From positions 1 through 40,178 of the forward strand of contig CAZQNO010000027.1 in NCBI GenBank assembly GCA_964594775.1: 40,178 nt of DNA. The letters are read 5' to 3'. A model generated the notes under the pieces. That model had not been told where the DNA came from and did no database searches. It worked only from the letters and a program-made list of their open reading frames with translations. This document shows positions 32,843 through 40,178 of the stretch, in pieces. Positions within the stretch are counted from its first letter, which is position 1; each line of letters begins with the position of its first letter. Origin of the DNA: CAYFVU01 sp964594775 (GTDB taxonomy: Bacteria > Spirochaetota > Spirochaetia > DSM-16054 > Sediminispirochaetaceae). The position numbers and the translations under genes are program-made.

Positions 32843-35047
32843 TTACTTGGCCAAGCGGAAGGCATAGGCCGTCAGCTCGTTGCGCCCGGAAACCTTGAAC
32901 TTCTTGAAGAGTGAGGTATTGTAGTTGCTCACCGTCTTTGCAGATAAACCGAGCCGGCCGGCAATCTCCTTGTCGCTGCAGCCCCTCCTGATCAAGCCTG
33001 CAATTTCCCGCTCCCGGGCCGTGAGATTGAACTGCTTACTAATCTCTTCGAAATCCATCCCCGAAACCTCGTGTGTACCGTCGGTATCCCGGCTTGAATC
33101 GGGAAAAGCAGTGATAAGCCGGGAAATCTCCGCCTTCAAGCTATCTCGATAGTGTGTCTGCGCTTCCTCGGTATGTTTCATTATGCTGTCGATTTTCGCC
33201 CGCAGCACTTCCGCCGAGAATGGTTTTACCATATACTCTATGCTTCCCTTCTCGAGTGCATCTACTTGTTCCTCTATCGAATCGCGGGCGGTCAGGAAAA
33301 CGAAGGGAATGTGCATGGTTTTCTCATCGCCCTGGAGGGTTTCGAGAAGCTCATATCCATCCATCTCCGGCATCATGACATCGCTGAGAATGATGTCGGG
33401 TCGCTTTTTCCGTATTTTCTCCAAGGCTTCTCTTCCGTTTTTGCTGAGGGTAAGGCGGTAAGCCGGCTCCAGTTCCGCTCTGAGATACTCGGTTAAATCG
33501 GCACTGTCCTCCACTATAAGCAGATGGATCTGTTTCTCATGCTGAGTGTCTTTTTGATCGTTTCCGTATAGAAGGGCGGGCTCGGACCGAGGAAGCGAAG
33601 AAGGTGAAGGAGACAAAGAAGGCGCGGCGTGTGTCGGAAAGTAGAGGGTAAACCGGGCTCCTTGTCCCTCAGTGCTTTCCAGCTCCACCCTTCCCTGATG
33701 CTGCTCCATGATCTCTCGGACGAGAGAGAGCCCGATGCCCGTTCCCTCGCTTACCTTAGTATTTCCGCTATGTGCCTGATGAAACCGATCGAAGATGAGG
33801 GCCTGCTGCTCATCGGGGATCCCTATTCCCGTGTCGGAGACATAGACGCCGATCTCCTCGCCGTTGGAATGTGCGCCGATTTCAATGCTGCCTCCCGGGT
33901 TTGAAAACTTCACCGCATTGCTCAAGAGGTTGATAAGCGCAGACTGGAGGAGGGAGGAATCGGCGGTGAGCCCGAGCTTCTCGGGTACCCGGACATCTAT
34001 AGACAGAGAATGCTGCAGCGAAATGGACTGAAACTCCCCGGCGAGGGAATGAAGGACCTTGGATAGATCCATGGCTGCAGGATTGAGGGAAAATCTTTTC
34101 CTCTCCAGGCTCGCGAGCTGGAGAAGGTTGTTTACCTGCTTCAAGAGCCGCCCATTGTTCCGCTCGATGATGTCGAGATGGCGCCTGTTTGCCTGTATTG
34201 AATCACCCCATCTTCCCTTTCTCAACTGCTTCACCACTCCCCCGATAACAGTGAGGGGGGTACGAAACTCGTGGGTAATATTCATAAGAAACTCCGACTT
34301 TGCCTTGTTGAGCTCCTTCAGTTCCCAGGATTTTGCTTCGGCCCTGGCCGTTTCCACCTTCAGCTGTTCGAGGTCTCGGCTCAGCAGATGCGAGAAGAGA
34401 AAGCCGTTCACGACCATCCCGGTGATGAAAATAAGGTTTCCCTGCAGCACCTCTAAGGGAAAGAGGTTCAAGTCTCTCACCAGTGCCTTGACGATGCCGA
34501 GAGCGGATATGCCTCCGATAACGATGGTCAATTCGAAAAGAAAGAGAGCCAGTCCCCTGTTATTGCCCTTAATAAAATGAAAGAGGAGAAAACCCATGAG
34601 CGAAAGGAGGATAAGGGCAGTTACAACATCCATGGCAAAGATAACGGCCGTGTCCCCCCGCCCATAGAGAATGTTATGGAGGATCGATAGAAAAAACAGC
34701 AGCCCGCAGATGCCGAGGGCAAACCTTTCTACGATGAGCCGTATCCTCTTATAGGGAAGGGAGAGATAGTTTTCTATGAAGAGAATAAAGGAAAACATCA
34801 TGAGCCAAGAGCCGATGTAGGGTTCGATGGTAGGAATGAAGAAGCGGATGTAGAGATTGCCGACGGTATTAATCAGGGCCCCGATAAAAAACAGCCCGAG
34901 ATACAGATAGTTTTTCTCCCGGCTGCGAAGGGCGGTAACAAGACAGTGCAGAGCCACCATGAGCAGCATTCCCAGCAGAATGTTTGCAAAAAGAAGGAAA
35001 GAACTTTCAAAAGCGAGGTATCGCGGGAGAAACAACGGTTGTATCAT
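32843..35047 (-). CDS. 7TM hybrid histidine kinase with receiver and C-terminal LuxR-type HTH
   Basis: A whole two-component system in one 734-residue chain. Seven hydrophobic helices fill residues 15-222. The kinase core has H259 (THEFRTP), N377 (LLSNAVK), DTGIGIP (405-411) and GTGIGL (435-440). A proline/serine linker leads to a receiver (about 507-625) with phospho-acceptor D556, T586 and K608. A LuxR-type helix-turn-helix (about 674-725, LTAREREIAGLI and SDKEIAGRLGLSAKTVSNY) ends the protein. It would act as a membrane-tethered transcription factor. AGGGG is 7 nt before the ATG; TTGACT-17-TAAAGG also lies close upstream. It is divergent from two beta-barrel genes, plausible targets. Confidence 0.93.
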   Translation of the reverse strand: MIQPLFLPRYLAFESSFLLFANILLGMLLMVALHCLVTALRSREKNYLYLGLFFIGALINTVGNLYIRFFIPTIEPYIGSWLMMFSFILFIENYLSLPYKRIRLIVERFALGICGLLFFLSILHNILYGRGDTAVIFAMDVVTALILLSLMGFLLFHFIKGNNRGLALFLFELTIVIGGISALGIVKALVRDLNLFPLEVLQGNLIFITGMVVNGFLFSHLLSRDLEQLKVETARAEAKSWELKELNKAKSEFLMNITHEFRTPLTVIGGVVKQLRKGRWGDSIQANRRHLDIIERNNGRLLKQVNNLLQLASLERKRFSLNPAAMDLSKVLHSLAGEFQSISLQHSLSIDVRVPEKLGLTADSSLLQSALINLLSNAVKFSNPGGSIEIGAHSNGEEIGVYVSDTGIGIPDEQQALIFDRFHQAHSGNTKVSEGTGIGLSLVREIMEQHQGRVELESTEGQGARFTLYFPTHAAPSLSPSPSSLPRSEPALLYGNDQKDTQHEKQIHLLIVEDSADLTEYLRAELEPAYRLTLSKNGREALEKIRKKRPDIILSDVMMPEMDGYELLETLQGDEKTMHIPFVFLTARDSIEEQVDALEKGSIEYMVKPFSAEVLRAKIDSIMKHTEEAQTHYRDSLKAEISRLITAFPDSSRDTDGTHEVSGMDFEEISKQFNLTAREREIAGLIRRGCSDKEIAGRLGLSAKTVSNYNTSLFKKFKVSGRNELTAYAFRLAK

Positions 35048-35141
35048 TTTTCAACCCCTTTATGGAATGGAATAACTTTAGTCAAGACACCTTATGAAAG
35101 CAAGAACTTTTTTTCTCCGCAGATCGGGCCGTCCATCTCCA

Positions 35142-35178
35142 GGGGAAGAATTCCCTTAGTGATTGGGGAATTTTCCCT
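35142..35178. promoter_or_regulatory. twin GGGGAA/TTCCCT dyads between the kinase and beta-barrel genes
   Basis: GGGGAA-GAA-TTCCCT (35142-35156) and GGGGAA-TT-TTCCCT (35165-35178) are two near-identical dyads starting 23 bp apart, about two helical turns. They lie just upstream of where the -35 of the beta-barrel gene should be. Its -10 is TACAAT (35203-35208), and no recognisable -35 exists. This fits an activator site, possibly for the LuxR-type protein encoded divergently. Confidence 0.6.
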
Positions 35179-35256
35179 ATACCGCCGGTCTCGGTTTCTC
35201 TCTACAATGCGGCCGAAGTGGAGGAAAAAAATGAAACATAATTTTAGAGGAGAACA

Positions 35257-35931
35257 ATGATGAAAAAACAAGTACTCGCACTCTTTTTCCTGGTATTTGC
35301 AGCCGGTCTCACGTATGGAGATACCGGGCCTCTGGGCAGCGGATTCAGCATTGGAGCCGTGATGGGGCTTCCCCTGTCCACCTACGGGATGGAATCGGGG
35401 GCGGACTATCCTGCGGAGTGGGAACAGAGCTTCATCCTGGGCGGCCAGATGGGAAACCGGTGGTACATCCGCCGTTCGGGAGAGATGGGCTTCGGCCTCA
35501 TGGTCAACTGGTTCGACGTGGTGTTTGCCGAGGAGGCGATCAGCTCCTCCCTCAAAACCAAGATACTCGATATATCGGTCCTGGAACTGGGCCCGCTGTT
35601 CAGCTACCGGCTCGACGAGAAGTCGGCCGTAGACCTCTACTACAACCTCCGGCCGACCTTCCTGACCAACCGGCTGGAGTCCGACGTCTTTGTGTTCCCC
35701 CAGTATGACGGAGGAGGAGTGGGAAATGCGGTAATCAAGACCAATTTCGGCATCGCCCACACTATCGGCATCGCCTACCGCTACCAGTTCGTATTCTTCG
35801 GACTCGAATACGTCTTCGGGGGCCTTCCGAGCCTCGACCTCTCGGACCACACATCCGTACATCCCTACCTCAGCCGGGAGCCGGATCTGCGCACCGACAG
35901 CATCCGCGCCGTCTTCGGGTTGAAGTTCTGA
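35257..35931 (+). CDS. predicted outer-membrane beta-barrel protein
   Basis: Family not recognised. The 224-residue product has a signal peptide (MKKQVLALFFLVFAAGLTYG), then alternating hydrophobic/polar segments with many aromatic residues (YYNLRPTFLTNRL, IGIAYRYQFVFFGLEYVF), and ends in phenylalanine (GLKF). These are the marks of a small outer-membrane barrel. AGAGGAG (35246-35252) is 4 nt before ATG 35257 and 7 nt before ATG 35260; the second may be the true start. A second barrel gene follows after 19 nt. Confidence 0.8.
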   Translation: MMKKQVLALFFLVFAAGLTYGDTGPLGSGFSIGAVMGLPLSTYGMESGADYPAEWEQSFILGGQMGNRWYIRRSGEMGFGLMVNWFDVVFAEEAISSSLKTKILDISVLELGPLFSYRLDEKSAVDLYYNLRPTFLTNRLESDVFVFPQYDGGGVGNAVIKTNFGIAHTIGIAYRYQFVFFGLEYVFGGLPSLDLSDHTSVHPYLSREPDLRTDSIRAVFGLKF

Positions 35932-35950
35932 GCAAAAAACGGAGTACACA

Positions 35951-36592
35951 ATGAACACAATGAATACAAGAACGAATAAAGGACTAATCTCGAGCATCTT
36001 TATCCTGGGGATCTTTGTGATGAGTCCCGTAATGTTGGCGGCCCAGGAAGCGGCGCCGGAGATGGACAAAACCTATGGATCGGAGGGAACCCGGGAAGTC
36101 GGCCTCAACGGCTCGCTCACCCTCCCCATGCTCATAACCGACGGGCCGGAGGGGTCGCCGGAGAAGATGGGGCCGACGAGCCTCAGCCTCCAGCCCTTCT
36201 TCAAATTTTTTCTTGCGAACCATCTACACGCCGATCTCAGGCTTCTTCTGCAGACCTCCCACACCGAGAAGACCGAGACCCAGGAGGAGTCCTCGCAAAC
36301 CATCGCCGTCTTCTTCCCGAGCATCGGCTATACTTTGCCGATTACGCCGAAATTCCAGCTCGATGCCACGTTGAACGTCGGCTCGCTCTCCTACTCGGTT
36401 ATGCAGGGGGGAACGGATATGAGCGACACCGCCTTCTCCTACGGCTTCAGCCTGATGGCCCTCTCCCCCATTTCCGAGAGCGCGGTAATTGGCGTGGGAG
36501 TTATCTTTACCTGGACGAGTCTCGACCTCGGCAGCGACGAGCTCGGGATCCTGCAGAGGGTCTTTCCCCTCCAAGTCTCGTACTATTTCTGA
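35951..36592 (+). CDS. second predicted outer-membrane beta-barrel protein
   Basis: Family not recognised. The 213-residue product has an N-terminal signal sequence (about 10-32, GLISSIFILGIFVMSPVMLA-AQ). Amphipathic strands follow (GLNGSLTLPMLI, FQLDATLNVGSLSYSVMQ, FSYGFSLMALSP, AVIGVGVIFTWTSLDL), and the C-terminus VSYYF is the aromatic end typical of outer-membrane barrels. GGAG (35941-35944) is 6 nt before the ATG. It is 19 nt after the first barrel gene and presumably co-transcribed under the twin-dyad region. Confidence 0.78.
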   Translation: MNTMNTRTNKGLISSIFILGIFVMSPVMLAAQEAAPEMDKTYGSEGTREVGLNGSLTLPMLITDGPEGSPEKMGPTSLSLQPFFKFFLANHLHADLRLLLQTSHTEKTETQEESSQTIAVFFPSIGYTLPITPKFQLDATLNVGSLSYSVMQGGTDMSDTAFSYGFSLMALSPISESAVIGVGVIFTWTSLDLGSDELGILQRVFPLQVSYYF

Positions 36593-36595
36593 TCT

Positions 36596-36733
36596 ATGAA
36601 TATGCGTGCGGCCGCCGGAGCCGACCGAATCATCACCGGCTCTCTGTACCACCTGCGCAGCGAAGAGACGGTCTCGATGTACCTCGAGTTATTACGGGCG
36701 GTGGATGAGGGGGATGGGGAAGAACAGGATTGA
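36596..36733 (+). CDS. small open frame of 45 codons, possible gene remnant
   Basis: An ATG at 36596 opens a 45-residue frame ending at TGA 36731-36733. The peptide contains ADRIITGSLYHLRSEE, which recalls the C-terminal GSLY segment of folylpolyglutamate synthase (FolC). No Shine-Dalgarno precedes it and it begins 3 nt after the barrel stop. It may be a decayed FolC tail or a chance frame; expression is doubtful. Confidence 0.2.
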   Translation: MNMRAAAGADRIITGSLYHLRSEETVSMYLELLRAVDEGDGEEQD

Positions 36734-36788
36734 ACGCGAGGGGGCTGTGTTTCCGCTCGCAGATCAAAATCACAACAAGGAGAAAGAA

Positions 36789-37391
36789 ATGCAAAAGAAT
36801 TACAGAAAGATCGCAAGGTTCGGATTCGCCCTGGCCGCTATGGCCGCACTGCTCCTGCAGAGCTGCGCGACGATGGGGCCCGAAACGGTTCTCACAGAGC
36901 CGGAGTTCGATCTAAGGGCCCTTCAGCGGGCGTCGATGGCTGAGGTTGCCGAGCAGCTCGGTTTCGATATCGACGGGGAGCAATCTTCGGTAAAAAAGGA
37001 TGCGAAGAAGACCGTCTGGAAGTATAAGGAGGTGGATACTGAAAGCGGAAGCGGATTTACCACTGAAACATCGGACATGGATAACGAGTTCTTTTTCAAT
37101 AATGATGATGAACTGTATCTCATCAAGATTACCACGCAGTATATAAACTCGACGTATAGCGCATCAAAAAACAGTGCTCGCAGCATGAGAAAAATGTATT
37201 CTAAACTGCATAGATCCTTCACCGAACAGCTCGGGGTCGAGCCGGAGCTTAGCAAACCGTTAGACACCGTAGTCAGGCGAACCTGGAAGACCGATGAGAA
37301 TATAAAAATAGTCTCAGAGATCGATGACGAGTTCACAGAAAAGTACGCGTCGTTTTATGCGGTAACCAAGATTCAGTTTTTAAAGGAGTAG
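36789..37391 (+). CDS. predicted lipoprotein of unknown function (AT-rich gene)
   Basis: I do not recognise the family. The 200-residue protein has a basic start, a hydrophobic stretch and the lipobox LLLQSC (C26), so it is a likely lipoprotein. The mature part is charged and rich in K, E, S and T with no known motif. ATG 36789 is set by AAGGAG 6 nt upstream (36777-36782). The middle of the gene is AT-rich: I count 42 G/C in the 120 bases 37081-37200, far below the neighbours. This hints at separate origin or relaxed codon use. A strong hairpin follows 19 nt after the stop. Confidence 0.8.
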   Translation: MQKNYRKIARFGFALAAMAALLLQSCATMGPETVLTEPEFDLRALQRASMAEVAEQLGFDIDGEQSSVKKDAKKTVWKYKEVDTESGSGFTTETSDMDNEFFFNNDDELYLIKITTQYINSTYSASKNSARSMRKMYSKLHRSFTEQLGVEPELSKPLDTVVRRTWKTDENIKIVSEIDDEFTEKYASFYAVTKIQFLKE

Positions 37392-37410
37392 TAAGACCAT
37401 AAAACCTCAA

Positions 37411-37450
37411 CGGATGGCGGCGCAGTAGCTGCCGCCGGCGCCGCCATCCG
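37411..37450. terminator. strong GC-rich hairpin, probable transcription stop
   Basis: CGGATGGCGGCG (37411-37422) and CGCCGCCATCCG (37439-37450) form a perfect 12-bp stem with a 16-nt loop. It lies between the lipoprotein stop and the TPR promoter. No T-run follows on the plus strand, so it may be a factor-assisted terminator, an mRNA 3' stabiliser or a REP-like repeat. Confidence 0.55.
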
Positions 37451-37463
37451 GTAACTCTTCTCC

Positions 37464-37492
37464 TTGTCCCTTTTGCGCTGAATCTGTATAGT
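37464..37492 (+). promoter_or_regulatory. promoter of the TPR gene, near-leaderless spacing
   Basis: TTGTCC (37464-37469), a 17-bp spacer and TATAGT (37487-37492) precede the ATG at 37503 by 10 nt. No Shine-Dalgarno is present. The predicted leader is about 3-4 nt. Confidence 0.55.
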
Positions 37493-37502
37493 GTCGCATA
37501 CC

Positions 37503-38918
37503 ATGAAGAGACGAAGCGTATACACAACTCTTGGATTATCCATACTCACCATTTTGATTCTCCTGTCCTTTGGGGCCTGCGCCGGAGGACCGAAGGAAGG
37601 TGCCGCCGGATCAGCGGAGGCCCCGCCGGAGGAGAAGCCGGAGCTCACCGTCCAGCCCTACGAGAGCATAAGCGCCGCCCTGGCGGCGGGGAATCCCGAA
37701 GAAGCGGTGGCCCGTTTCGAGGCGGCCTATTCGAAAGACCCCGAGGGGCTGGAAACGATGATCCTCTACAGCTCCCTCCTCATCACCGCAGGAAGGAAGG
37801 ACGAGGCCCGGGAGCTAGTGGAAGAGCTCCTCGCCGAACATCCCGATCATCCGGAAATGCTCTACACCCTCGCCCTGGTCGAGGGAATGGAGGGGAACAC
37901 GGAGAGGCAGAAGGAGCTCTACCGAAGGGTCATCGAGCTCTCGCCGCAGCACGCAGCGGCCCGGGCAGGTCTGGGCGAGCTGCTCCTGGAAGAGGGCAAG
38001 ACGAAGGAAGCGGAGACCCACTTCGCCGAAGCGGTCGCCCAGGATGAGGAAAACATCGTAGCAAGGGTCGGCTACGGTCACGCCCTGCTGCGAAACAAGA
38101 AGTACGAGCAGTCCATCGAGCAGCTCGACCGCGCCATCGAGCTGTATCCCGATTTTCCCTTCGCCTACGTCGACCGCAGCAAGGCCTATGTGGGACTCAA
38201 CCAGCTCAACGAGGCCCTCGACGACCTCTCTAAGGCCGTCGAGCTGGAACCGGACTATTTCTGGAACTACATCGACCGGGGAAAGGTCAGACTCTACGTG
38301 GGGAACACGGAAGAGGCCCTTCGGGACTTTGAACGGGCGGTGGGGCTCAAACCTGAGTATTTTCTCGGCTACGTCTACCGGGGCGGGGCCTACGACGAAA
38401 CGGGCCGCCTCGAGAAAGCCCTGCAGGACTACCGGGTAGTCTATGAGAAAAAATCCGACTACTATCCCATCTATCAGCCGGCGGCGGTTATCGCCTACCT
38501 GGAAGAGGACTACCGCTTCGCCGGGACGATGTTTCGGAAAATGTACCGGCGCTTCCCCGACGAGTACGCCGCCGGCCTCTTCGCGGCAATCTGCGACCTC
38601 TTCGCCGGGAGAGAAAAGGCGGCACGAAGCTTCCTCGAAAAGGAAATGGGCTCCTGGCCCCGGGACGGCCACTTCTACCATCTCGCCCGCCTCTTTCTCG
38701 AAGACGGCTACGACTCCTTCGTCGTCAATAAGATCAACAAGGAGACAAACCCTCCCCGCAAGGCCCGGGCCCTCTTCTATCTCGCGACCTACTACAAATA
38801 CCGGGGGAAGAGGTCCCTCGCCGCAACCTATTACATGGAGGTTTCCGACGCGGCGATTTACGGCCTCTTCGAGAACCGGATAGTCGACCACGAATTGGAA
38901 GAAATGATCGATGAGTAG
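37503..38918 (+). CDS. TPR-repeat lipoprotein
   Basis: A 471-residue protein with a lipoprotein signal (hydrophobic segment ending in LSFGAC, C26 from this start). It then has about six to eight tetratricopeptide repeats (about 60-330), for example LLLEEGKTKEAETHFAEAVA and NEALDDLSKAVELEPDYFWN. The C-terminal third (about 340-470) is helical but no longer clear TPR. Such proteins are periplasmic scaffolds; the partner is unknown. ATG 37503 gives the better signal peptide, and GTG 37491 is the alternative. The stop lies inside the traB-like gene (8-base overlap), suggesting a paired function. Confidence 0.88.
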   Translation: MKRRSVYTTLGLSILTILILLSFGACAGGPKEGAAGSAEAPPEEKPELTVQPYESISAALAAGNPEEAVARFEAAYSKDPEGLETMILYSSLLITAGRKDEARELVEELLAEHPDHPEMLYTLALVEGMEGNTERQKELYRRVIELSPQHAAARAGLGELLLEEGKTKEAETHFAEAVAQDEENIVARVGYGHALLRNKKYEQSIEQLDRAIELYPDFPFAYVDRSKAYVGLNQLNEALDDLSKAVELEPDYFWNYIDRGKVRLYVGNTEEALRDFERAVGLKPEYFLGYVYRGGAYDETGRLEKALQDYRVVYEKKSDYYPIYQPAAVIAYLEEDYRFAGTMFRKMYRRFPDEYAAGLFAAICDLFAGREKAARSFLEKEMGSWPRDGHFYHLARLFLEDGYDSFVVNKINKETNPPRKARALFYLATYYKYRGKRSLAATYYMEVSDAAIYGLFENRIVDHELEEMIDE

Positions 38919-40110
38919 CAGTTTATTCGAAGAAAGCCAAACCGTGACCCGCCTCACCCTGGGAGAGCGGGAGTTCATCCTCCTCGGCACCGCCCACGTC
39001 TCCCGCGAAAGCGTGGACGAGGTGAAGCGCACCATAGCCGAAGAAAAGCCCGACCACGTCTGCGTGGAGATCGACGCCCAGCGTTACAAGACCCTCACCG
39101 AGGGACAGGACTGGTCGAAGCTGAGCATCGACAAGGTACTGAAGGAGCGCAAAGGCTTCCTTCTTCTGGCAAACCTCGTTCTCTCGGCCTTTCAAAAGCG
39201 GCTGGGAGAGAATCTCGGCGTCAAACCGGGAGAAGAGATGAAGGCGGCCATCGATGCCGCTGCAAAAGGGGAAATCCCCCATACCCTTGCCGACAGAGAG
39301 ATCCAGGTCACTCTGCGGAGGGCCTGGGTTTACTCCTCACTCTGGAACAAGATGAAGATGCTTGCAAGCCTCTTGGCCTCGATCTTCAGCACCGAAAAGC
39401 TCTCACAGGAGGAGATCGAAGAGCTGAAGAACCGCAGCGCCCTGCAGGACATGCTGGAGGAGCTTTCCGACTATCTTCCCTCGGTCAAGGAGGTCCTTAT
39501 AGACGAACGGGACCGCTATCTCGCCGCGAATATATTCAGTGCCGGCGGCTCCCGCGTTGTGGCGGTAATCGGCGCCGGCCACGTCCGTGGAATCATCGAG
39601 TGGCTCTACGCCTTCCACGAGGGGAGGGCGAACACCGATCTAGATGAAATTTCCACCGTGCCCGCTCCCTCCAAGGTAAACAAGGTCCTGCCCTGGGTCC
39701 TCCCGGCGATCATCGTGGGGCTCATCGCCGCCGGTTTCGTCCGCTCCGGCTGGGACCAGGGGATGAAGATGTTTCTCTACTGGATAATGGTCAACGGCAG
39801 CCTCTCGGCGGCGGGGGCCGTCGCTGCCCTGGCGCATCCGCTTACCGTGCTGCTCTCTTTCGCCGCCGCCCCCTTCACCTCCCTCAATCCGACCATCGGC
39901 GTGGGAATCGTCACGGGCCTCTTTCAGGGCTACATCCGACGTCCCCGGGTCTCGGACTTCGAAAACCTGCAGACCGATATCCTCTCCGTCCGCGGCTTCT
40001 TCCGAAACCGCTTTACCCACGCCCTGGTGGTATTCTTCCTCTCCAGCATAGGCAGCGCTGCAGGGACCTTTATCGCCTTTCCCTTTCTCCTCAGTCTCTT
40101 GAGCGGTTGA
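38911..40110 (+). CDS. TraB/PrgY-family membrane protein (TIKI-like fold)
   Basis: A 399-residue protein with TraB-family motifs: GTAHVSRES (26-34), E53 in CVEIDAQRY, DERDRYLA (198-205) and GAGHVRGI (221-228). Four hydrophobic segments occupy about 258-397. Founding members PrgY/TraB limit pheromone activity in Enterococcus, and related TIKI proteins are metalloproteases; most bacterial members have no known role. The GTAH/GxGH histidines and E53 would be the metal or catalytic set. The ATG overlaps the TPR stop by 8 bases. Topology would put the motif domain in the cytoplasm unless an export signal is missed. Confidence 0.88.
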   Translation: MSSSLFEESQTVTRLTLGEREFILLGTAHVSRESVDEVKRTIAEEKPDHVCVEIDAQRYKTLTEGQDWSKLSIDKVLKERKGFLLLANLVLSAFQKRLGENLGVKPGEEMKAAIDAAAKGEIPHTLADREIQVTLRRAWVYSSLWNKMKMLASLLASIFSTEKLSQEEIEELKNRSALQDMLEELSDYLPSVKEVLIDERDRYLAANIFSAGGSRVVAVIGAGHVRGIIEWLYAFHEGRANTDLDEISTVPAPSKVNKVLPWVLPAIIVGLIAAGFVRSGWDQGMKMFLYWIMVNGSLSAAGAVAALAHPLTVLLSFAAAPFTSLNPTIGVGIVTGLFQGYIRRPRVSDFENLQTDILSVRGFFRNRFTHALVVFFLSSIGSAAGTFIAFPFLLSLLSG

Positions 40111-40178
40111 CCGGCTCTAAAAAATTTTTACTGGTCCCAATCCTGCTAGCCGTCCCTTCCACTCGCCGAAAGCGCCTA

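Overview
The window reads as chromosome of a Gram-negative (diderm) bacterium, roughly 58-60% G+C by eye. It carries a TolC-type efflux operon, predicted outer-membrane beta-barrels, lipoproteins and a chemoreceptor. The gene repertoire and the absence of encoded CCA on three of the four tRNAs would fit a free-living spirochaete of the Spirochaeta/Sediminispirochaeta type. That placement is an inference and was not tested by any search.

Layout: (1) 1-3078, plus strand: a tRNA cluster Ser(GCT, cut by the window edge)-Arg(GCG)-Ser(CGA)-Ser(GGA), the SRP RNA gene, then dnaX-ybaB-recR, a widely conserved replication/repair block. (2) 3115-7893, minus strand, a probable operon: GH63/trehalase-like hydrolase, DjlA-like co-chaperone, ABC-class ATPase, Mut7-C RNase-like protein, with very tight junctions. 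(3) 8052-10903, plus: patatin phospholipase followed 5 nt later by a CLC protein that lacks both proton-pathway glutamates. (4) 10917-12038, minus: GAF/HD-GYP cyclic-di-GMP phosphodiesterase. (5) 12091-19337, minus: efflux operon reading tandem-TetR, TolC, adaptor, RND pump, PII-like protein, with a palindromic operator on its promoter. (6) 19490-24410: PepD peptidase, a chemoreceptor with a c-type haem motif, a [2Fe-2S] ferredoxin (minus) and a metallophosphoesterase. (7) 24430-30827: LysO-type exporter (minus), then hisA, hisIE with a degenerate HisI half, a homocysteine methyltransferase/MTHFR fusion, and transketolase. (8) 30835-40110: a large unknown membrane-anchored protein and a one-polypeptide phosphorelay (7TM-kinase-receiver-LuxR HTH) on the minus strand, divergent from two beta-barrel proteins; then an AT-rich lipoprotein, a TPR lipoprotein and a TraB-family membrane protein. 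The last 68 bases (40111-40178) show no feature I can support, and no gene-free stretch exceeds 300 bases.

Several genes that begin transcripts (lysO, hisA, the 623-residue protein, the TPR lipoprotein, probably HD-GYP) lack a Shine-Dalgarno. Each has a -10-like hexamer only 7-10 nt before the ATG, suggesting leaderless or nearly leaderless mRNAs. Genes inside operons mostly have good ribosome binding sites.

No CRISPR array, insertion sequence, prophage or classical defence locus is visible. The best candidates for new biology are the haem-type chemoreceptor, the non-proton-coupled CLC paired with a lipase, the degenerate HisI-HisE fusion, the membrane-bound LuxR phosphorelay with twin GGGGAA-TTCCCT dyads in its divergent promoter, and the TPR lipoprotein/TraB pair.
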